Shown one piece after another: positions 7,369-15,900 of a stretch of DNA of 25,519 nucleotides (its first letter is position 1; each line of letters starts with the position of its first letter). This stretch comes from a virus: IMG/VR virus record IMGVR_UViG_3300037586_001091, positions 1 through 25,519 of that record; one strand, written 5' to 3'. Both the position numbers and the translations under genes were made by a program. Below the pieces are notes generated by a model. That model made no database searches. It was given only the letters and a program-made list of their open reading frames with translations, and was not told where the DNA came from.

Positions 7369-7874
7369 TGAGTAGATATAAAGATTTTTTGGGCCTAGAC
7401 TTAGAGAAGAAACAAATGAAAAGATGTAATAAATGTAAACATTACCTAAGTAAGAGTCAATTCAATAAAAATCATAAAGGAAAACAGGGACTCTATTCGT
7501 GGTGTATAGATTGTAATAAAAAATATGGGAAGGAAAATAAAGAGAAGAATAGAAGGAATAAAAGAAATACTACCCAGAATAGAAGTAATACTCTATATAG
7601 GAAATATGGAATAACTGATAAACAATATAAAGACATGGAAAGGGAACAAAATAATAAATGTGCTATCTGTGAGAAACCTGAATCAAGGCTTGATGATAAT
7701 GGATATCCTACAAGACTCTGTGTAGATCATGATCATATTACAGGACATGTTAGAGGTCTTCTCTGTTCTAAATGTAATCTAGGGATTGGGTACTTAATGT
7801 CTGATGAAGGTACAGATATTTTATTTAACGCTGTAATCTACATTGAAAATCATAACCTAGATCATGACTTCTAA
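7368..7874 (+). CDS. HNH endonuclease, recombination endonuclease VII type
   Basis: A 168-residue endonuclease VII-type HNH nuclease, probably a free-standing mobile endonuclease. I chose ATG 7368, which overlaps the terminase stop (TAATG) and has GGAGG at 7354-7358; a TTG nine bases upstream is a weaker option. With this start, a zinc ribbon is formed by C20, C23, C46 and C49. A basic linker (about 50-75) follows. The endonuclease VII core has C98-x2-C101, D120-H121-D122-H123, T125-G126, R129-G130-L-L-C133 and C136-N137, the standard VDHDHxTGxxRGLLCxxCN signature. The zinc ribbon opens with MKRCNKCK at an internal ATG (7416), nearly the same as MKQCNKCK of the HNH gene at 430. In T4 this fold resolves branched DNA; here cutting a specific phage site or resolving packaging intermediates are both possible. 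Confidence 0.9.
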   Translation: MSRYKDFLGLDLEKKQMKRCNKCKHYLSKSQFNKNHKGKQGLYSWCIDCNKKYGKENKEKNRRNKRNTTQNRSNTLYRKYGITDKQYKDMEREQNNKCAICEKPESRLDDNGYPTRLCVDHDHITGHVRGLLCSKCNLGIGYLMSDEGTDILFNAVIYIENHNLDHDF

Positions 7875-7944
7875 CTGTGAAACTTGTGAGATACTTGAGA
7901 TGATTATCCATCTACTTATCATTAGCTGGTTAATTTGTTCATAG
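7864..7944 (+). CDS. Possible 26-residue Cys-containing membrane peptide
   Basis: A tiny frame starting inside the end of the HNH gene. It begins MTSNCETCEILE, with a C-x2-C pair, and continues with a hydrophobic stretch of about 13 residues containing one Trp. There is no good ribosome site, so translation would depend on coupling to the HNH stop codon ten bases downstream of its ATG. It may be a chance frame in an AT-rich gap. It is recorded because the hydrophobic run is unbroken and the surrounding 200 bases have no other content. Confidence 0.2.
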   Translation: MTSNCETCEILEMIIHLLIISWLICS

Positions 7945-8020
7945 CTGTTCTAAGCTAGTTAAAGCCTGTTTTTTAAATTTCATGTACCAAAAAAGATAAT
8001 AGAATTCAAATCTTTTTTAA

Positions 8021-8050
8021 ATAAATCCCATTAAATCCCATTAAATGGCA
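8021..8050 (+). repeat. Three tandem 10-bp repeats next to a promoter-like motif
   Basis: ATAAATCCCA, TTAAATCCCA and TTAAATGGCA follow one another at 8021-8030, 8031-8040 and 8041-8050. The last unit runs into the promoter-like GGCACTTATATATAC. The 10-bp spacing puts the units on the same face of the helix, which would suit a protein binding site, but slippage duplication is equally possible. Confidence 0.5.
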
Positions 8051-8066
8051 CTTATATATACAGGAG
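8047..8066 (+). promoter_or_regulatory. Candidate late phage promoter before the ejection operon
   Basis: GGCACTTATATATAC (8047-8061) differs at two of 15 bases from the copies at 2213 and 23614, and is followed by AGGAG, the ribosome site for ATG 8076. It stands at the head of the internal virion protein cluster. I see no other promoter-like sequence of this quality in the 200-base gap. Confidence 0.5.
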
Positions 8067-8075
8067 ACTTACATT

Positions 8076-8276
8076 ATGGCTAAAAAGAAGAAAAAGACAA
8101 GTAAAAAAATTAATTTAGACGAGATCTCATCAGTCTCAGAACCTGATGAAGAAGGTAAGATCACAGTAAAAGTTAAGAAAGAATCTAAACAAGTTGAGAA
8201 AGAAGTTAAAGAAGAATTTGATTGGGATAATCATAAAATTAAGAAAAACAATGACAACTTCTTTGGTCTGCTCTAA
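8076..8276 (+). CDS. Small highly charged protein, unknown function
   Basis: A 66-residue protein, first gene of the ejection operon. It has a good ribosome site (AGGAG, 8062-8066) and a promoter-like motif just upstream. The first 11 residues are almost all lysine (MAKKKKKTSKK). The middle is a Lys/Glu-rich helix-prone stretch (about 30-48), and the C-terminal end is more aromatic (FDWDNH, then NDNFFGLL). No enzyme motif or membrane segment is visible. The stop overlaps the next ATG (TAATG), so it is translated together with the gp13-like protein. A nucleic-acid-binding or internal virion role would fit the composition and position, but I do not recognise a family. It lacks the helix-turn-helix pattern expected of a small terminase. 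Confidence 0.75.
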   Translation: MAKKKKKTSKKINLDEISSVSEPDEEGKITVKVKKESKQVEKEVKEEFDWDNHKIKKNNDNFFGLL

Positions 8277-8818
8277 TGGAATCTAATGAGCCTAGAGTTG
8301 AAATCAGAGAATATTTAAACTCAGATATTAAATATCTCTCTGAAAACTTAAGAGATGCTGATGTATGTGAGATTAAAGCTGCACTTAATCTAAACTCATT
8401 AGATGGATTAGAGATGTGTGTAAAAGATTGTGATGAGCTTTGGGTAGCTACTATTGATTCTATCCCAGCTTGTATCTTTGGGATACAATCAGAGAAGATT
8501 ACGAATCAATATAAAGATCCTCAAGATGTTTATGCTGGTATGATCTGGGCAATGGGTACTGATTCTTTATTTAAATACCCTAAGACTTTAACAAGAACAA
8601 GTAGAAAAATAATTAAGAGATGGTTAGAAGATCATGATGTACTTTATAATTACATATGGAGTAAGAATGAATTACATAAGAAATGGTTGAAGAGTTTAGG
8701 ATTTCAATTCTTAGAGGATTGTAGAATAGTTAATGAGTTCAATGAAGTGTTTGAGTTTTTTTGTAAATTAGCTCCAATTGAAATTGATGATGGTGAGGTA
8801 GGGGGGGGCAAGGATTGA
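8276..8818 (+). CDS. Internal virion protein, T7 gp13-like (GNAT-like fold)
   Basis: A 180-residue protein of the T7 gp13 family, needed in T7 for correct assembly of the internal core and tail. The characteristic pattern is present: an opening segment with DIKYLSENLRDADVCEIKAA, a central strand (WVATIDSIPACIFGI), then MIWAMGTDSLF. After this comes a helix ending WLEDHDVLYNYIWSKNELHKKWLKSLGF, which is the acetyltransferase-like signature of the family. It is longer than T7 gp13 (about 138 residues), mainly through N-terminal and C-terminal additions. The start overlaps the previous stop. The C-terminal codons sit on a run of eight G (8801-8808) and the stop is followed by about ten T; a length error there would change only the last few residues. 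Confidence 0.8.
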   Translation: MESNEPRVEIREYLNSDIKYLSENLRDADVCEIKAALNLNSLDGLEMCVKDCDELWVATIDSIPACIFGIQSEKITNQYKDPQDVYAGMIWAMGTDSLFKYPKTLTRTSRKIIKRWLEDHDVLYNYIWSKNELHKKWLKSLGFQFLEDCRIVNEFNEVFEFFCKLAPIEIDDGEVGGGKD

Positions 8819-8886
8819 ATTTTTTTTTTATAATATAAGGGGCATTTTAAATTTTATAGAAATTTTTAGAACAGGATAATAATAAT

Positions 8887-9837
8887 ATGTGTATACCAAA
8901 TCAAGTAAATCCAGGGACAGCAACTCAAGCAACTTATGATGCAGCAGGGGGAATTCCTCTAACTTTAGGATCTAATTGGGGAACTAACGCACTAGGAATT
9001 CCCGATCCCTCAATTCCTCATATGACCCCAGCTATTCCAACAACAACTACCTTTCAACCATTAGGTCCTGTACAAGCCCCAACCAAGGCTGCTGGTGGTG
9101 GTGCTGAATTCGTGAAAAGCCCAGAAATTTCTTCTAATTATAGTAAAATGTTTGCTATACTAGGGGCAGGAATACAGTTATGGGATTTCAACACAAAGAC
9201 ACATGCAGCCAACCAAGCTGTTGATAGTTTAGAAAACGCTCAAGAGGCAGATAATATTAAATTTACTAATCGTCAAGCCTTAAATGATTTAGAGAGTAGG
9301 TCTACAATAGACGATATAACTAAACAAGCAGCGTCTACTAGAGCCGAATATAAAGTAGCTAAAGAAACCATAACAGGAGGCTCAACAGCCCGTCTTTTAT
9401 TACAGGATTTCCGTAAGAATGAGTTAGATTTGAAGGAGAAATCTATTGATATAGATACCCAGAAAAGAATAGCTATGAGGGATCAATTACAGAGTCAATA
9501 TGCCCAAAGAGAGGCTAAGGCAAAAGAAATAATGGATAGTGTCCCTACAAGAATGGAATTAGCAATAGGAATAGCAACAACAGCTATAGCAGCATATTCT
9601 ACATTTGGAGTAGGAATGTTTGCTACAGGGATGGGACAAGCCTTAATTTCACGAAGACAGAAGTATAATGCTGCTGAAGCAGTAACTCAGGCTAGTCAAA
9701 CCGCTCAACTTGATTATGATGCTAAACAAAGAGCCTTTGCAGAAAAAGTAGAGGAGCTTAGACGAAAAGAGGAAAAAAGAAAGGCTAAGGCATTATTTAA
9801 TAAGGATGATGATACCGATACCTATCAGTATATATAA
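8887..9837 (+). CDS. Internal virion protein B (T7 gp14-like)
   Basis: A 316-residue protein in the gp14 position. In T7, gp14 is ejected first and forms a pore in the outer membrane. The N-terminal 70 residues are rich in Pro, Thr and Gly and look unstructured. They are followed by a helical region (about 95-215) with many charged residues, and a hydrophobic segment at about 223-255 (MELAIGIATTAIAAYSTFGVG at its start) that could insert in a membrane. A Lys/Arg/Glu-rich helix and an acidic tail (DDDTDTYQYI) close the protein. It is longer than T7 gp14 (196 residues), mostly because of the N-terminal part. An AGGAT site at 8873-8877 precedes the ATG. The assignment rests on position, the hydrophobic-helical layout and its neighbours more than on motif identity. 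Confidence 0.72.
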   Translation: MCIPNQVNPGTATQATYDAAGGIPLTLGSNWGTNALGIPDPSIPHMTPAIPTTTTFQPLGPVQAPTKAAGGGAEFVKSPEISSNYSKMFAILGAGIQLWDFNTKTHAANQAVDSLENAQEADNIKFTNRQALNDLESRSTIDDITKQAASTRAEYKVAKETITGGSTARLLLQDFRKNELDLKEKSIDIDTQKRIAMRDQLQSQYAQREAKAKEIMDSVPTRMELAIGIATTAIAAYSTFGVGMFATGMGQALISRRQKYNAAEAVTQASQTAQLDYDAKQRAFAEKVEELRRKEEKRKAKALFNKDDDTDTYQYI

Positions 9838-9846
9838 GGAATTAAC

Positions 9847-12800
9847 ATGGGATACCGAGACAGATTAAAGTTTAACATACCCAATTTAACCTATGCTGAA
9901 CCTAGCTATGGAACACCTGTGGGTTACAACAACCAGAGCCCTGCTCAGAGGCTCTCTAAGCCTCTCCAGAACCTTTTAGGGGTAGCAGGTAAGGTAGCTC
10001 AGCAGGACATAGCTAAGACGCAGCAGGAGGAAGTACAGGCGTTTAAGCTGGAAGGGATAGAATTAGACAAAGAGGCTAAATTAAAACAAATTAAGTTTGA
10101 TAAGGAGTTTAAAGAGAGCCAGTTAAAATGGAAGTTTGAGTATGATCAAGACAAGATTTCATATGAGGAGATGAAGGAGCAGCAAATCAGAGAAGGGGGC
10201 TTACTTCGTAGGAAATATAATAAAAAGTCTTTTGCTGAAGCACAAAGAGACGGTGATATTCCCCCTACAGGAAACCCTTATTTAGCATGGGGTTGGTACG
10301 AGGCTGAAGGACAAAGAGCCAAGCTTTCCTTTCAAAATGAGGTTAGAGCAGCATTTGCCCAAGCAACATTAAATCCTGATAAATTTTTTGATCCTGTTGA
10401 AGGACTAGCTGCCTTTGAAGAAATGATGGCATTGAATAGAGCTAAGTCTTATATACAATTACCCCAGAATTATGTAGCTCAGGAGGAGTTTTTAAAGGGA
10501 TCAGAGTCTTTTTATGCTAGTATGAAGGCTCAATATAATAACCTTTTTGCTGAACATTCATTAGGAGTTCGTCAAAGTGGTTTTAATTCAGCAGGAATGG
10601 CAGCCGCTGAGGAGCATTTTAATGACATAGATTCAATTGGGGAAAGCTCCCCAATAGACTTGTGGGAAATGCTTGATCCAAAGGACCCAGAGGATCTAAA
10701 AATACTAGAATCCCTTAAAAATGCTACTCCAGACACAGAAGAAAAGGTACTAGAGAAGACCCGATCTTTCCTTATTAATCAGGCTAGAGAAGATTTAATT
10801 GAGGATTATCAAGCTATTTATGATGGTATTTACCTTGATGGCGAATCATTAGTAGGTGCTAATCCTACAGACTTCTTTCTTACTGTGTTAGGTAATAGTA
10901 ATTTAAGTCCATTAGACCAAGAAAGAGTAATTCAGAATATTAAAGCAGGAACGGACAAGTTAAGTAATACGGATAAGGGTAAAGCCTTCTTAAATACTAT
11001 TCATGAGGTTAGTAAGGTCCAGGCAACAAATGAATGGTATGATAATAATAGACAAGCAATAAATAATCTATATCGGGGTATAAATCAAATGCCCTATGCC
11101 GTGACAAATGAAACTGAATTAGATGATTTAAATAAATCCTTAAGAAAACAATTAGATGATTTAGTTGATCGTAATCTAAGTCCTGATATTTATTATGGAT
11201 TTGATAGACAATTAGGAGCGGCTCACCTAGCTGCCTCAAGAAAGATATACCCAGAACAAACAACTGCTTCCATAAAGGCACAACGAGAACAGAATCAGGT
11301 TGCTACTGTTCTATCCAATGTAACTGCTGGAAATATAACGGGTTCAGTAAATAAATTAGTAGAGATAAAAACGGCTGGGGCAACATCAACTAGTATTATA
11401 GAAATAGCCCAATCAGAACTATCTAAACATAGAAAAAGATATAATCAAGAATATAAAGCGGCTGTAGATGCTGGTGGAGATACTCCGATTCCTCCTGTCC
11501 CAGAAGAGTTGGGTATGATGTATGAGACATTAGAACAATTTAGATCTAAGACTAACGGTAATTGGACTTTAGGTAATTATTCCCCACAGGAATTACCTAA
11601 GTTGAGTAAATCTGAATCAGACTTTTTATTAAGTGAATTTAATGCTGGTAGATTAAACTTACATATGAACGAAAATAGTGGAGCGTATGAAATTTTTAAT
11701 AAATCTTGTACTGCTAATAGATCTGGTGATCCCGAGAGTTTAAGAAATATAGTGTCTGCCAATCTTGCTGTATGGGAAAAGAAAAAAGTATCAGAGGAGC
11801 AATATGAATTTACTGGGAAAGTCTCTATCCTTGGAGATGAGAAAGCAATTAATGTTGATTTGGCTACATTTGCTCAAAAGGTAATAGAGGATGAGGATAT
11901 TGCTATTAACGAATTCGTACAACACGAAATGTATCAAGCCTATCACTCTGAATACTTAAAAAATAAAAGCGGAGGAGAAAATGATTTAGCTGCGAAAGAG
12001 ATGGCTATGCAGCATGTTCAAAAGATGTATAAAGCAGTAACAATTAAATATGATCCATGGGGTACAACAAAACAGAAGTTTTATTTTGTTGATAACACCG
12101 AGGATATACAATCTGATTCTTATGATACTGTTACCACTATGGGAACTAGTGAGGGAGAGAGGGGACAAATTCTTAGGAATTTGATGGATGAGGTTAAAAG
12201 TATGCAACCTATAAATTATATTGAGGGTGCGGTAGCTCTAAGAGAATCAATAGTGGATGAACAAAGAGAAGAGAGATTAGATGGTCTATGGCAAGATAAC
12301 GCTCAGGCTTATTATGAGGGGAAGGTGGCTGACGCAGATGATGAGAATAAGAGTTTTAGTAAGTTCTTAGATAGTAAGGAATGGCAAGAATTTTTACTTA
12401 AGCAGACTGCTCACCTCCAGGGGGCTGGTGGCAACCCATTTGGTACGCAGCATATTCCCTTACTTTTAAGCCAGAAAAGTATAAGAGAACAAATAGAAAA
12501 GAATGGTGGTTTAATTAACGGTCCTAATATTAATATTTTAGTAAATGCATTAGCTAATGATTTAAGTCCTGAAAATCCTTCTCAATGGAAAAATAAGTTT
12601 AAAGACAAGTTAGCAAAGAGATTTATTCGCTTTGAGGTTTATACCCCAAAGGGACAAGCAAAAATTGTGGAAGGTAAGAAGCAAGAGCTTCTAGATCAAT
12701 ATAACGCAGATGTAAATGATCCTAAATCCCAGGAATCTAGAGATATATATGAGGGTTTAAAAGATGTTATTAAATGGAATTCAGTTAATGATAACTTTGA

Positions 12801-12963
12801 TACAGAAGGTTATATAACCATTAACGATGTATGGGATAATGGAACACCTTATTTTACAATGACAGATGAAAATGGAGAGGTGTTAAGATACACTAATACA
12901 CTTAATGGTATAGTTTATTTTGATCGTAGTACCTTAAAACCCATTCTAAGGAATAGAAAGTAA
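9847..12963 (+). CDS. Internal core/ejection protein (T7 gp15-like)
   Basis: A 1038-residue mostly helical protein in the place of T7 gp15 (747 residues), which with gp16 builds the periplasmic and inner-membrane channel for DNA entry. The first 40 residues are basic and Pro/Tyr-rich. A strongly charged coiled-coil region follows (about 60-120), then NPYLAWGWYEAEGQRAKLSF, a block I associate with this family, and further helical domains to the end. No membrane segments or catalytic motifs are visible. AAGGA at 9836-9840 gives the start. The stop is one base from the next ATG, so it is translated with the giant gp16-like protein, which is its expected partner. It is longer than T7 gp15 by about 290 residues, and the extra part cannot be placed without alignment. 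Confidence 0.8.
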   Translation: MGYRDRLKFNIPNLTYAEPSYGTPVGYNNQSPAQRLSKPLQNLLGVAGKVAQQDIAKTQQEEVQAFKLEGIELDKEAKLKQIKFDKEFKESQLKWKFEYDQDKISYEEMKEQQIREGGLLRRKYNKKSFAEAQRDGDIPPTGNPYLAWGWYEAEGQRAKLSFQNEVRAAFAQATLNPDKFFDPVEGLAAFEEMMALNRAKSYIQLPQNYVAQEEFLKGSESFYASMKAQYNNLFAEHSLGVRQSGFNSAGMAAAEEHFNDIDSIGESSPIDLWEMLDPKDPEDLKILESLKNATPDTEEKVLEKTRSFLINQAREDLIEDYQAIYDGIYLDGESLVGANPTDFFLTVLGNSNLSPLDQERVIQNIKAGTDKLSNTDKGKAFLNTIHEVSKVQATNEWYDNNRQAINNLYRGINQMPYAVTNETELDDLNKSLRKQLDDLVDRNLSPDIYYGFDRQLGAAHLAASRKIYPEQTTASIKAQREQNQVATVLSNVTAGNITGSVNKLVEIKTAGATSTSIIEIAQSELSKHRKRYNQEYKAAVDAGGDTPIPPVPEELGMMYETLEQFRSKTNGNWTLGNYSPQELPKLSKSESDFLLSEFNAGRLNLHMNENSGAYEIFNKSCTANRSGDPESLRNIVSANLAVWEKKKVSEEQYEFTGKVSILGDEKAINVDLATFAQKVIEDEDIAINEFVQHEMYQAYHSEYLKNKSGGENDLAAKEMAMQHVQKMYKAVTIKYDPWGTTKQKFYFVDNTEDIQSDSYDTVTTMGTSEGERGQILRNLMDEVKSMQPINYIEGAVALRESIVDEQREERLDGLWQDNAQAYYEGKVADADDENKSFSKFLDSKEWQEFLLKQTAHLQGAGGNPFGTQHIPLLLSQKSIREQIEKNGGLINGPNINILVNALANDLSPENPSQWKNKFKDKLAKRFIRFEVYTPKGQAKIVEGKKQELLDQYNADVNDPKSQESRDIYEGLKDVIKWNSVNDNFDTEGYITINDVWDNGTPYFTMTDENGEVLRYTNTLNGIVYFDRSTLKPILRNRK

Positions 12964-12964
12964 T

Positions 12965-15900
12965 ATGGCTCAAGATCCACCAAGCAGAGAAGACCTAGAC
13001 GAGGATTTCCTTAAGAAGAGAAAGGAAATGGCAAGAATTTTTAATATTACCTCTCCCGATACTCCCGATACTCCTACTCCCCCGTCATCAAAAGCTTCTG
13101 AAATAATAGTAGACACTCCAGAAACTCCAACCTCCGCTAAAGGAATTCTTTCTTTTAGAGAAATTCAACAGCTTCCTAAACTTAAAGTCTCTGATTATAA
13201 AGATGATTTTGAGGATGATGATTATTTTGGTTTTAAGAAAGTAGAGGAGTATAAAAAGACATTAGTTAATCCTCCTTCTCTTTGGTCGTGGGATGGTTTA
13301 TATAGTTATTCATTAGCTGCTGATGGTATAGATCCTAAACCTTGGAAAGCTTGGGGTAGACAAGTATTTGGTGAGAATATGTTACACCAAACCGCAAGTA
13401 GATTCTTTTTTGGTGAGGATCAAAAAGGTTATACAGACCCAGATTTTAGCTGGGAGAAGGAACCTTATAAATCTGAATATAAAAAACTTATAGAAGGATT
13501 ACCAGAGGGGTTTGCAGCATCTCTTAAAGAAGTAGGTTCTATTGATCAAGCTAGATATCTTCGTGCGAGGGCTGAAAGTGTAATTAATGACCAGATGGAA
13601 ATGGCAGAGGAATGGGGACAATGGGGTTCTCTAGGTCTGCAAATAGGAGGAGGTTTTTTGGATCCTGCTAATTATCTAATGTTTCCTTTTGCTGCTGCTT
13701 CAATTGGACATAAGGGAGCTATGGCATGGTCTACCGCACGAAGATTAGCAACTGCTGGTACGGTTGGAGCTTTAGAAGGATATGGTTATGGTAAACTATA
13801 TGAGGCTGCTGATGTTACAAAGACTGATCATCCTGATTGGATGGGTCCAGCATTAGGGGCAACTTTTGCTACTGCTTTTGTAGGAGTTCCTGGTATATTT
13901 AAACAACAGAAGTTTAAAAAATCTGTTATTGACGCTCAAAGGGCAGGAGCTTTAATTGATGATCTAGGAAATCCTATTAAGGTTGAAAGTTGGGATGAGT
14001 GGTATACTCTTAGAAAACAATATGAGACTGAACTAAATGAAATACTTAATAGGCATCAACCTAAATCTGAAGAAGGAGCTTTAGGAGGTAAAGTTGATTG
14101 GAGAACAAGAGGAAGAAAAGCGGATGTAACTTTAGATAATTTCCCAGACACTCCAGAAGGTAGACAATCAGCAAAAGAATATTGGGAGAAAGCATCAGAT
14201 ATTGAAAGGATAGATAGAGCTTGGGGTATTAATAGAGAAGAGATTGCTCGTAAATTTGAAGTGGATGAAGCTAGAACAGTAGAATCTACTGCTGAAGTTG
14301 TTGTTGATAAAACCAAAGGAACTCAGCAGGTTGAGTTTGTAAACTCTGAGACAGGAGAGCGTCAAACAATCCCTATAGAGCAAGTGGGAAAAGGTCCTAA
14401 GCCCAAAGATATTACTCCAGAGTCTGTATTAAGAAGTAAATTATGGAATGAAATAGATACTCTTGGAGAAGAAGAGTTTAATAGAAGATTTAGGGAAGCT
14501 GGTTTAGTGTTACAACAAGAGGGTAGGACTAGTATAGAGAGTCCTTGGAGTACTAGAGGTGCTGCTAAAGATCTTCTAGATTGGGAAATAGCTAGTAAAG
14601 ACTTACAGGAGCGTTTTGGTGTAGAAAGACCTGAAGATATACAAATTTATAAAGATGCTGCTGCTATGGCTATTGAATACAGAGGCAGGGGTGAAATTTT
14701 AAACTTAAATGTATTAGAGCATTTTACTGCTCTTAGATATAGGAAAGATAAAGCTAGAGATATTCTTGAGTTTTTATATAGAGAGGGTTATGCTACTGGA
14801 GAAAAACTTGCCCCAGGAATAAAGGTTGTTTGGCAGGATAGAACACCAGAACAAATGTCAAAACAGTCTTTGGAAGAGGTTCTGAAATATTCTGGGGAAG
14901 ATTATTCTCCTACATTTGAGTTTAAAGAGTTAATTCCAGGATTAAAAATGGAAGACGACTATACTTATCATTACACCGTTTCTCCTTTTGGTAGTGAACT
15001 CCTTCCTTGGTTCCATACAGGAACTAGACAAGCTGCTATGGACAGAGCAGTAAAGACAGCAAGGCACGGGGGTAGAAACAAACCACCTTTAGGTCGTGTA
15101 TTAATGCTTCCCAAACCTGATCTTTCTGATAAAACTAAATGGTTATATTTACCAGAGGATTTAGGTAGTTGGGAGCCAGACAGATTGATTGATCATTTAG
15201 TACAAATGCCAGAAATTATAGCATTAAAAGATGAAGGTCTGATAGTTGGATTAGAGAGAATTAAAAGAAGGTTTATTACTGGGCAAAAACATGTTCAGAA
15301 TAAGTTGTATGGGAAAACTGGTGTAACTAAAGATCCAGAACCTGCAAAATACACCAATACACCAGAGGCACAGAGAGAAATTGCGGAGGTATTGAACTCC
15401 TATGGTTTTGAGGGAGGTTATTACATTAATGCTGTTGAGGACCCAGGATCTACCTCTCTTGCTTGGTTCCAACCTCAAGATGAATTTTTAAAGCATTTCC
15501 AAACTAAGCTATACGCTGGAGTACCAATTGATACAGAAGAGATTTTGGCATGGATAAGATCAATGGCAACCGCTGGTAAGAAAATTACCCAAAAGGCTTG
15601 GACTGCTATCCTTAAGCTATTCAGAACTAAGCAAGAAAGGTCCTTAGACAAGTATAAAAAGGTTGAGGGGGATTTAACTAATTCTGATCAAAAGAGGCTG
15701 GATTTTTCTGAAGAGATACCCCCAAATGAAGTAAAACTACGATCTCGGCTAACGGACCTTTCGAAGCATTTAACAAGTCCACTTGGGGAAGAAAAGGAGA
15801 TGAGATTAGATCCTAATTTTTATAAAGATTGGTATGCTCTGGGTTTTGATAGAATACATACTCACTTGTCAAGACATAGAATCGGGAATGACCCAGATGT

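Noticed and set aside
7359-7874. TTG start for the endonuclease VII-type gene
   Set aside because: The ATG at 7368 overlaps the terminase stop and is better spaced from GGAGG (7354-7358).
7989-8018. Hairpin AAAAAAGAT...ATCTTTTTT as a terminator
   Set aside because: The arms pair perfectly, but the stem has a single G-C pair and a 12-base loop, too weak to call.
8076-8276. Small charged protein as the small terminase
   Set aside because: It has no helix-turn-helix or oligomerisation pattern and is not next to the large terminase; the evidence is too thin.
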